The notes beneath the pieces were generated by a model that saw only the letters and a program-made list of their open reading frames with translations, was not told the DNA's origin and made no database searches. A program made the position numbers and the translations under genes. DNA of 11,221 bases. It comes from Synergistaceae bacterium (GTDB lineage Bacteria; Synergistota; Synergistia; Synergistales; Synergistaceae). Location: positions 1 through 11,221 of the forward strand of contig JAISLO010000141.1 of assembly GCA_031290815.1 (NCBI GenBank). The letters run 5' to 3'. Positions within the stretch are counted from its first letter, which is position 1, and every line of letters starts with the position of its first letter. Below are positions 6,934 through 11,221 of the stretch, in pieces.

Positions 6934-7300
6934 CGGCGCGCGCGATGCCAAAGAATTTTATCGAATTGAAGGATGGAGGGCGGAGTCCCTCAGCCGGTAC
7001 TGAAATTTTGCATGTACCGCATAGAAATAAACATGCCGTCACTGGTGGCATCGATCGGCTGATCTGCCCTTGACTATCGTGGAAAATGTTAAAAATCATT
7101 TATTGCATAGTGTTGCAAACTCAATCGTGAAAATATAAGGTTCGAAATCTGAAGGAATGCGCGGCAGTTCCGGCAGTGAAGTTTTTATGCCAAGCGTCCC
7201 AAGGTAAAACAGATTATGTGCTCAAAAGCGGTTCCCGCATCTCTTTATTTTTATAGTAACAAATTTTGATGCGTTTGCCCTGGACGCTCCGAGCCGGAGC

Positions 7301-7329
7301 TTGACTTCCGATGTTATTTACAGTATTCT
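7301..7329 (+). promoter_or_regulatory. Sigma70 promoter of the nickel operon
   Basis: TTGACT (7301-7306, 5 of 6 to consensus) and TATTCT (7324-7329, 4 of 6) are exactly 17 bp apart. Transcription would start near 7336, leaving a leader of about 135 nt before nikK. A GC-rich hairpin (7286-7300) lies just upstream of the -35. Confidence 0.55.
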
Positions 7330-7356
7330 GCTTCGCGGAATATCATGAAGGTATTC
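7311..7356. promoter_or_regulatory. Overlapping inverted repeats over the nik promoter -10 (operator candidate)
   Basis: ATGTTATT (7311-7318) and AATATCAT (7339-7346) are reverse complements at 7 of 8 positions and flank the -10. Nested inside, TATTCTGC (7324-7331) pairs with GCGGAATA (7335-7342). A second TATTC at 7352-7356 can also pair with the same GAATA. Widely spaced half-sites over a promoter suit a metal-responsive repressor such as NikR, but no established NikR consensus was matched, so the regulator is unknown. Confidence 0.4.
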
Positions 7357-7425
7357 GAGCGCCACGAAGGCTGCGTCAGGCCCGCTGAAGCGGGGGGCAG
7401 TGTTCGTGGTTTGTTTTTTGAATGA
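7345..7425 (+). CDS. Possible 26-codon leader peptide spanning the nik attenuator
   Basis: An ATG just after the predicted transcription start opens a 26-codon frame (begins MKVFERHEGC, ends GLFFE) that runs through the whole terminator hairpin and T-tract. It stops at TGA within ATGA at 7422-7425. Translating ribosomes would block the hairpin, as in classical leader-peptide attenuation. There is no good Shine-Dalgarno (only GCGGA 5 nt before the ATG), and a frame of this length can occur by chance, so this is weakly supported. Confidence 0.2.
   Translation: MKVFERHEGCVRPAEAGGSVRGLFFE
7362..7419 (+). terminator. Intrinsic terminator/attenuator in the nickel-operon leader
   Basis: CCACGAA (7362-7368) pairs with TTCGTGG (7403-7409), then CTGC (7371-7374) with GCAG (7397-7400 region), then CCCGC (7381-7385) with GCGGG around a TGAA tetraloop. 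The tract TTTGTTTTTT (7410-7419) follows immediately. It ends 50 nt before the nikK start and lies downstream of the promoter at 7301-7329, so it is best read as a transcription attenuator in the leader. Confidence 0.72.
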
Positions 7426-7469
7426 CAACGACGGACGCGAACATAAAAAGACCTGAGGAGATGATTGAA

Positions 7470-8252
7470 TTGCGCAAAATTATGTGCTCTGCTGTTGCTC
7501 TGTTAATCATGTTCGCCGCCAGCGCCTCGGCTCACGAACTGATAATAAAGCCGACGAAAATGACCACGGAAAAAGGCGAGGTCCTGCCGGTGGAGCTCCA
7601 GTCCACACATGTGTTCATAGTGAAAGAGGAGATGGAGGACATATCCTTCATAAAGGCCGGGATTTACAGGGACGGCAAGTTGGAGGAGTCCAAACTGACC
7701 GGCAACGAGCCGGAACTTTGCATCGACTTCTCGGTCGAGATCAAAGACGACGGCTCGTCGCTGATCGCTGCGAACAAAATAGGCGACATATGGTCGGTTA
7801 CGAACGAGGGCGGAAAGCCCGGCCCCAGAAAGAAGCACGAGGATCAGGGGCTCAAGGTCGTAAGGAGCACTCTGACCGACAAGTTTGCCAAGGCGATAGT
7901 GAACTCGTCCGAGGGCGACAAGAATTTTTCCACGGTGATCGGGCAGGAGCTCGAGATCGTGCCTGTGACAAACCCGGCCAACGCCGCTGTCGGCGGATAC
8001 TTCCAGGTTAAAATCCTCTTCAAGGGAGAGCCTGCTTCGCTTCCGGTATGGGCGACTTATGACGGATTCTGCGGGGAGTATCAGAACACATACGCATACT
8101 ACACGGAGTCGGGGTCGGACGGAGTGGCGAACATCAAGATCACGTCGCCAGGGCTGTGGATCGTCAGGTCCTCCATCGACCGAGAGCCCGGGGTCGAGGG
8201 AGAGTATGACTCGAGATCGATTCGCTCCATCCTGACGTTCCAGGTAAAATAG
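7470..8252 (+). CDS. nikK: Nickel ECF transporter accessory protein NikK (DUF4198 family)
   Basis: A 260-residue exported protein of the DUF4198 type, which in NikKLMQO systems works with NikL in place of NikN. The start is taken as TTG because GAGGAG lies 9 nt before it and because it gives a clean signal peptide: MRKIM, hydrophobic core CSAVALLIMFAAS, cleavage at ASA21. An ATG at 7422 in frame would add 16 polar residues and has no ribosome binding site, though it overlaps the stop of a possible leader peptide. After cleavage the mature protein begins HELIIKP, a typical DUF4198 beginning, and exposes a histidine as first residue. The rest is beta-rich with segments such as LPVWATYDGF and LWIVRSSIDRE, and no membrane anchor is seen. 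It heads the operon and ends 8 nt before nikL. The role in metal capture outside the membrane is inferred from operon position and family. Confidence 0.85.
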   Translation: MRKIMCSAVALLIMFAASASAHELIIKPTKMTTEKGEVLPVELQSTHVFIVKEEMEDISFIKAGIYRDGKLEESKLTGNEPELCIDFSVEIKDDGSSLIAANKIGDIWSVTNEGGKPGPRKKHEDQGLKVVRSTLTDKFAKAIVNSSEGDKNFSTVIGQELEIVPVTNPANAAVGGYFQVKILFKGEPASLPVWATYDGFCGEYQNTYAYYTESGSDGVANIKITSPGLWIVRSSIDREPGVEGEYDSRSIRSILTFQVK

Positions 8253-8260
8253 GAAGGTAA

Positions 8261-8785
8261 ATGATCCGCCGCAGCGTAATATCCCTGATCGCAGCTCTTA
8301 TCCTGGGATACTCGGCCGCCGCGCATCCCGGGGCGGCCTTTGGCCACGGCTCCGGCTACAGGCAGTCGAAAATCGACGCTGTCGCCCTGGAGTTCTATTA
8401 CTCCACCGGCGAGGCCATGGCCTATCAGGAGACTAAGGTCTACTCGCCAGGTGGGGAGGGGATCGCGTATCAGTCCGGCAGAACGGACGAGTTCGGGAGA
8501 TACTCCTTTGTCCCAGCGACGGAAGGGGAGTGGCGCGTCGAGGTCAAGGACGACGAGGGGCACAGGGCCGAGGCGCTGATTCCCATCACAGCCGAGTTCA
8601 TGGAAGGGGCGTCGGATGGGACCGCCGTTCCGGTACAGTCCTCACTGCCGCAGGGGGCGGATTTATTTGTGCGGGCTCTGCTGGGCGTCAGCCTGATATT
8701 CAACGCCGCCGCTTTCGTCCGTCTCAAGAGAAGCGGAGCTAAGGGGGAGGAGGCGGCGGGATGCACATCAGCGAAGGGTTTCTGA
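8261..8785 (+). CDS. nikL: Nickel ECF transporter accessory membrane protein NikL
   Basis: A 174-residue protein with a signal peptide (RR at 3-4, core VISLIAALILGY), an extracytoplasmic beta domain at about 30-115, and one C-terminal membrane helix at about 137-157 (LFVRALLGVSLIFNAAAFV) ending in positive residues. The beta part (GEAMAYQETKVYSPGG, RTDEFGRYSFVPATEGEWRV) looks like a carboxypeptidase-regulatory-like fold, matching descriptions of NikL. Two signal-peptidase sites are plausible, AAA21 and AFG28, and both would leave histidine as the new N-terminus (HPG or HGSG). AGGA lies 6 nt before the ATG. The last 25 bp overlap nikM. In the complex it presumably anchors NikK to the NikM/NikQ membrane core; that is family knowledge plus position, as no direct motif shows it. 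Confidence 0.82.
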   Translation: MIRRSVISLIAALILGYSAAAHPGAAFGHGSGYRQSKIDAVALEFYYSTGEAMAYQETKVYSPGGEGIAYQSGRTDEFGRYSFVPATEGEWRVEVKDDEGHRAEALIPITAEFMEGASDGTAVPVQSSLPQGADLFVRALLGVSLIFNAAAFVRLKRSGAKGEEAAGCTSAKGF

Positions 8786-9372
8786 CGCTTCCGTCTCTGG
8801 CGGTCGGTTGGGCTGCGGCGGCGGCTGGCGTCTCCGTTGGCCTGAAGAGGATCGATCCGGACGGAATTGTCAAGGTCGCTATGGCGTCGTCGGTCTTCTT
8901 CCTCGCGTCTCTCATAAACGTCAGGATTCCTCCGGCCTCCACCCACCTATCACTCATAGGGCCCATCGGGCTGCTCCTGGGGTGGAGCGTATTCCCAGCC
9001 ATATTCACCGCGCTTCTTCTCCAGGCGGTCCTCTTCCAGTTTGGAGGGCTCGCCGTGCTCGGGGTGAACACCTCGACCATGGCGGCGTCGGCGTTGTGCG
9101 CGCATCTTTTGTTCGGGAGGGCTGTTCGGGGGAGGAGCGCGGCGCTGTCCGCCGCCGCGTCGTTCGCGGCCGGCGCGATGGCGGTCGTGATGGGCGCGGC
9201 ATTGGTCGGGATCTGGCTTGCCGCGTCCGATCCTAAGATGCTCGCGTCGGCCTATGCCATATTCATCGCTCACATTCCGCTAGCCGTAATAGAAGGGATT
9301 GCCGCGCTGTTCATGACCTCGTTCCTGAGGCGCTCATACCCTGATATCCTGAACGCCGCAGGGCTGAGATGA
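8761..9372 (+). CDS. nikM: Nickel ECF transporter substrate-binding membrane protein NikM (CbiM family)
   Basis: A 203-residue membrane protein that binds the metal ion. The start is fixed by the invariant MHISEG N-terminus: in NikM structures the terminal amine and His2 coordinate the nickel together with a later histidine. H62 in PASTHLSLIGPIG matches that later ligand. About six hydrophobic segments follow, ending with AHIPLAVIEGIAALFMTSFL, a CbiM/NikM family block (residues around 170-190). A purine-rich GGGGGAGGAGG inside the end of nikL serves as ribosome binding site. It overlaps nikL by 25 bp and nikQ by 4 bp (ATGA). CbiM for cobalt is very similar; nickel is preferred here because nikK and nikL replace cbiN, but the metal is not proven by sequence. 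Confidence 0.92.
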   Translation: MHISEGFLTLPSLAVGWAAAAAGVSVGLKRIDPDGIVKVAMASSVFFLASLINVRIPPASTHLSLIGPIGLLLGWSVFPAIFTALLLQAVLFQFGGLAVLGVNTSTMAASALCAHLLFGRAVRGRSAALSAAASFAAGAMAVVMGAALVGIWLAASDPKMLASAYAIFIAHIPLAVIEGIAALFMTSFLRRSYPDILNAAGLR

Positions 9373-10136
9373 CCCAGTTATATCCAGATGCCGGCGCCGC
9401 TCCGGGCGCACGTTCACGCCTCGACTCGTTCGACCCGAGATGCCGCTTGATATGCGCCGTCATTGCGTCCGTTGCCTTAGCCTCCCTTCAAGATGTGACG
9501 ACGCTCGCAATAGCGAGCGTCCTGCCCGCCGCGCTCCTGTTCGCCGACGTCGGGAGTGGTTCGCGTGTCCCGTGGAGGGCTATGGGCGGCGTCAATCGCG
9601 CCGGGGCTGTCATCTGGCTCTTGCTGCCTTTCACGTATCCAGGGGAGCGCGTGTTCGGCGTTCTTTCCGCCGACGGGCTCCGAATGGCGCTCCTCACCAT
9701 GTGGAGGCTCAACCTCATGTCCGCCGTCCTGATACGGCTGGTGACGTCAATGGGGGTTCCAAGGATAACCGATGCGCTCGGCAGGCTGGGGGTTCCGCTC
9801 AAACTGAGGATGCTGGTGCTGCTCTCCGTGCGGTATATTTTTCTGCTCGCGGACAGGGCGGAGTCCATGTGGAGAGCGGTGAGCCTTCGATCGCCCGGCA
9901 TCTCGGGGCTGTATGCGTGCAAGTGCCTTGCCTGCGTGGTTGGGACGCTTTTGATCCGCAGCTCTGACAGGGCGGAGCGATCCGCCCTTGCCATGAGCCT
10001 CAGAGGCGGGATATCCGGCTTCTCTCAGGAACGGGATACGGTTTGGAAGCCGCGGGACTCCATGCTCTGCGCGGTCTTTCTCCTCTACATGGCGTGCCTT
10101 GCGGCACTCTCGTCCAGCGCGGTCTTGATTGCATAG
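9369..10136 (+). CDS. nikQ: ECF transporter transmembrane coupling protein NikQ (CbiQ family)
   Basis: A 255-residue membrane protein that joins the ATPase to NikM. It opens with the family segment LDSFDPRCRLICAVIASVALA, with hydrophobic stretches to about residue 130. The two short coupling motifs expected in CbiQ-type T-components are visible: A-V-S-L-R-S (in MWRAVSLRSPG, about 175-180) and A-M-S-L-R-G (in ALAMSLRGGISGF, about 213-218). Each carries the conserved Ala and Arg that insert into a groove of the ATPase. A final helix (SMLCAVFLLYMACLAALSSS) closes the protein. The start ATGA overlaps the nikM stop by 4 bp, and the stop TAG is immediately followed by the nikO ATG. No strong ribosome binding site is visible, so translation is probably coupled to nikM. 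Confidence 0.92.
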   Translation: MTQLYPDAGAAPGARSRLDSFDPRCRLICAVIASVALASLQDVTTLAIASVLPAALLFADVGSGSRVPWRAMGGVNRAGAVIWLLLPFTYPGERVFGVLSADGLRMALLTMWRLNLMSAVLIRLVTSMGVPRITDALGRLGVPLKLRMLVLLSVRYIFLLADRAESMWRAVSLRSPGISGLYACKCLACVVGTLLIRSSDRAERSALAMSLRGGISGFSQERDTVWKPRDSMLCAVFLLYMACLAALSSSAVLIA

Positions 10137-10847
10137 ATGGTCGCAGTGCCGTATTTGCTCGAAGTTCGCGATCTGAGCTACAGTTACCCGGACGGGACCC
10201 CTGCGCTCGACCGGGTCTCGATAAGTCTGCCTGACGACGCCAGGCTCGCCGTGGTGGGAGCTAACGGATCTGGAAAATCGACCCTTCTCATGGCAATCTC
10301 GGGTTGTTTTAAAGCGGGAGGCGGTGATATCCTTATCAGAGGGGACGCCGTCGGCCATGACCTCCCTAGGCTCAGGGGATTGACGGGCCTTGTGTTTCAA
10401 GACCCGGACGATCAGCTCTTCATGCCCAGCGTCCTGGAGGACGTTGCGTTTGGGCTGATCTCGGGGGGAGCCGATATAAAGTCAGCTTACGACGCGGCAA
10501 TGTCCTGTCTCGAATCCCTTGGGGCCGGACATCTCGCGGAACGCCCGCCGCATCGCCTCTCCGGGGGGGAAAGGCGGATAGCGGCTCTTGCCGGTATAAT
10601 GGTGATGAGGCCTGAGATATTTCTCCTGGACGAGCCGACGTCGTCGCTCGATCCCAGGGCCCGCCGCGAGGTGATTCGAACGCTTGCCGAACTGAGCGAA
10701 CCGATAATAATGGCGACCCACGATCTGGACGCGGCAAGCCGAATCTGCAAAACAGCCGTCGTCCTCCAAGGCGGGAGAGTTGCAGCGAGCGGGCCGGCCA
10801 CGGACATCCTCTCGGACCTGAGCGGGCTCGAACAGTACGGGTTATAG
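10137..10847 (+). CDS. nikO: ECF transporter ATP-binding protein NikO (CbiO family)
   Basis: A 236-residue cytoplasmic ATPase that drives nickel import, acting as a homodimer since only one such gene is present. Motifs: Walker A GANGSGKST (41-49), Q-loop with the CbiO signature GLVFQDPDDQLF (84-95), signature LSGGERR (141-147), Walker B IFLLDEP (161-167), D-loop SSLD (169-172), and switch histidine H195 in IMATHDLD. FQDPDDQLF is characteristic of the ECF class and separates it from the amino acid ATPase at 4535. It ends soon after the core domain, so it is short compared with many CbiO proteins of 250-280 residues. The ATG follows the nikQ stop with no gap, and no Shine-Dalgarno is evident. 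It is the last gene of the operon, and no terminator was seen directly after it. Confidence 0.95.
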   Translation: MVAVPYLLEVRDLSYSYPDGTPALDRVSISLPDDARLAVVGANGSGKSTLLMAISGCFKAGGGDILIRGDAVGHDLPRLRGLTGLVFQDPDDQLFMPSVLEDVAFGLISGGADIKSAYDAAMSCLESLGAGHLAERPPHRLSGGERRIAALAGIMVMRPEIFLLDEPTSSLDPRARREVIRTLAELSEPIIMATHDLDAASRICKTAVVLQGGRVAASGPATDILSDLSGLEQYGL

Positions 10848-10853
10848 AAGAGA

Positions 10854-10862
10854 TGGTATAAT
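10854..10862 (+). promoter_or_regulatory. Extended -10 promoter motif
   Basis: TGGTATAAT fits the extended -10 form TGnTATAAT with a perfect -10 hexamer, 6 bp after the nikO stop. No -35 is recognisable, as expected for extended -10 promoters. It would read toward the broken regulator gene. Confidence 0.45.
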
Positions 10863-10880
10863 GACAATGCATAGGTAGCC

Positions 10881-10931
10881 TAACAAGAAGACTCCCGAAG
10901 AAATAGCAACTTACCTGGTGCTTTCTTGTTA
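10881..10931. repeat. 9-bp perfect inverted repeat pair
   Basis: TAACAAGAA (10881-10889) and TTCTTGTTA (10923-10931) are exact reverse complements 33 nt apart. They lie between the extended -10 motif and the broken XRE gene, a position suited to operator half-sites or an RNA stem. Confidence 0.45.
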
Positions 10932-10993
10932 CAGGGTTGTTTCTGCGTGAATTATCGCGCAATGCTACATTTTAGTTGCGTGGGGGTCTGCTT

Positions 10994-11200
10994 ATGACAA
11001 TGGCTGTGCGCATTAAGGAATTGAGAGAGTGATTAAGCCTAAGCCAGGAGGAACTTGCTGAAAGGATAGATACTAACCTGACAATTTCACGCTTTTTTTG
11101 GCACGAAATTATGCCATTGAGAGTCCAGGAATTATGACCTCAAACCACAGCTAAAAAAAGTCAAAATCTCTCTGGCCTGTTGCTATAACAGGTGTTAAAC
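10994..11200 (+). pseudogene. Broken XRE/Cro-type helix-turn-helix regulator
   Basis: From ATG 10994 the frame reads MTMAVRIKELRE, then TGA (11030-11032), then LSLSQEELAERI and a few residues ending TISRF. This is the canonical XRE helix-turn-helix order (RIKxLREExGLSQEELAERI...ISR). The TGA is one base from CGA (Arg), which fits the family at this place. After ISRF the family pattern is lost in this frame (stop at 11135-11137). A neighbouring frame shows NYAIESPGIM and another LKPQLKKVKISL, which resemble the usual end of the domain, so at least one or two frameshifts have also occurred. No strong ribosome binding site precedes it. It cannot make a normal repressor. I read it as a decayed remnant, possibly of a mobile element or prophage-type regulator. 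The right boundary is approximate. Confidence 0.72.
11176..11192. repeat. Short perfect inverted repeat
   Basis: CCTGTT and AACAGG are separated by 5 nt near the right edge, at the end of the broken regulator. There is no adjacent T-tract on either strand, so it is not a clear terminator. Confidence 0.35.
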
Positions 11201-11221
11201 TATGTTTATGGTCACAAAATT

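Larger units (their letters stand above)
6934..7469 (+). other. 536-bp intergenic region and nickel-operon leader
   Basis: Between the permease stop and the nikK start no gene was recognised. Hairpins occur at 6976-6991 (GAGGG-N6-CCCTC), 6995-7019 (CGGTAC-N13-GTACCG), 7033-7051 (ATGCCGTC-ACT-GGTGGCAT, two wobble pairs), 7103-7118 (TTGCA-N6-TGCAA) and 7286-7300 (GCTCCG-AGC-CGGAGC). None of the first three is followed by a T-tract, so the end of the amino acid operon transcript is unclear. The last 170 bp form the nik promoter and leader described separately. Confidence 0.6.
10848..10993 (+). other. Intergenic segment after the nickel operon with promoter-like and hairpin elements
   Basis: No gene seen. 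The segment becomes AT-rich immediately after nikO. It contains the extended -10 motif and inverted repeat listed separately, and CGCAA-N13-TTGCG at 10960-10980. No T-tract follows a stem, so the nik transcript has no obvious intrinsic terminator here. Confidence 0.5.

Noticed and set aside
7228..7255. Plus-strand terminator GCGG-TTC-CCGC followed by T-rich sequence
   Set aside because: Only four pairs, and the T-rich run starts after a gap and is interrupted; too weak to list.
7301..7472. Cobalamin riboswitch ahead of the metal transporter
   Set aside because: The leader has no recognisable B12-box or the multi-stem core of about 200 nt; the piece GCCACG near 7361 is too short to count.
7301..7472. 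NiCo (czcD-type) riboswitch
   Set aside because: The expected four-way junction is not visible in the roughly 60 nt before the terminator, and that class is known mainly for efflux genes. A covariance-model search would settle it.
11030..11032. TGA as a recoded (selenocysteine) codon in the XRE frame
   Set aside because: The family has Arg/Lys/Glu-type residues here, no SECIS-like stem was seen, and further frameshifts follow, so decay is simpler.
11202..11221. Start of another gene at the right edge (ATGTTTATGG)
   Set aside because: Only six codons remain and no clear ribosome binding site precedes it.

Overview
The window reads as ordinary bacterial chromosome from a moderately GC-rich anaerobe. 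Genes are compact and GC-rich, and the longer intergenic gaps are AT-rich and full of inverted repeats. Three things fit an amino-acid-fermenting strict anaerobe: an oxygen-sensitive indolepyruvate:ferredoxin oxidoreductase (IorAB), a polar amino acid ABC transporter whose binding protein is fused to its permease, and a nickel-type NikKLMQO transporter. The combination recalls the Synergistota, but that is inference from gene content and no phylogenetic marker is present.

Left block, minus strand (1-3799), in transcription order: a degenerate short-chain dehydrogenase/reductase-like protein that has lost the catalytic and dinucleotide-binding residues (3167-3799), a small membrane protein with a coiled-coil tail and a TTG start (2415-2921), then iorA (447-2255) and iorB (from 454 off the left edge). 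iorA and iorB overlap by 8 bp and form one enzyme that oxidatively decarboxylates aryl pyruvates from aromatic amino acids and reduces ferredoxin.

A divergent 735-bp gap (3800-4534) holds a 106-bp imperfect inverted repeat, several smaller hairpins, and one good intrinsic terminator on each strand. To its right, on the plus strand, lie an amino acid ABC ATPase (4535-5335) and, overlapping it by one base, a binding protein-permease fusion (5335-6933). These two genes encode a complete importer, with the ATPase and fused permease each presumably acting as dimers. The importer could supply amino acids to pathways such as the Ior route.

A second gap (6934-7469) carries a plausible sigma70 promoter (TTGACT-N17-TATTCT). 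It is followed at once by a strong stem-loop with a T-tract inside the leader of the nickel operon, so transcription attenuation is likely. The operon nikK-nikL-nikM-nikQ-nikO (7470-10847) is tightly packed. NikM binds the metal, NikQ is the membrane coupling subunit, NikO the ATPase, and the exported NikK and NikL occupy the role that NikN plays in other systems.

The right end (10848-11221) has an extended -10 promoter motif, a 9-bp inverted repeat pair, and the remains of an XRE/Cro-type helix-turn-helix repressor gene broken by a stop codon and frameshifts. No rRNA, tRNA, CRISPR array or insertion sequence was recognised. The most unusual signals are the nickel-operon leader, the 106-bp inverted repeat, the altered ligand pocket of the transporter, and the degenerate dehydrogenase.
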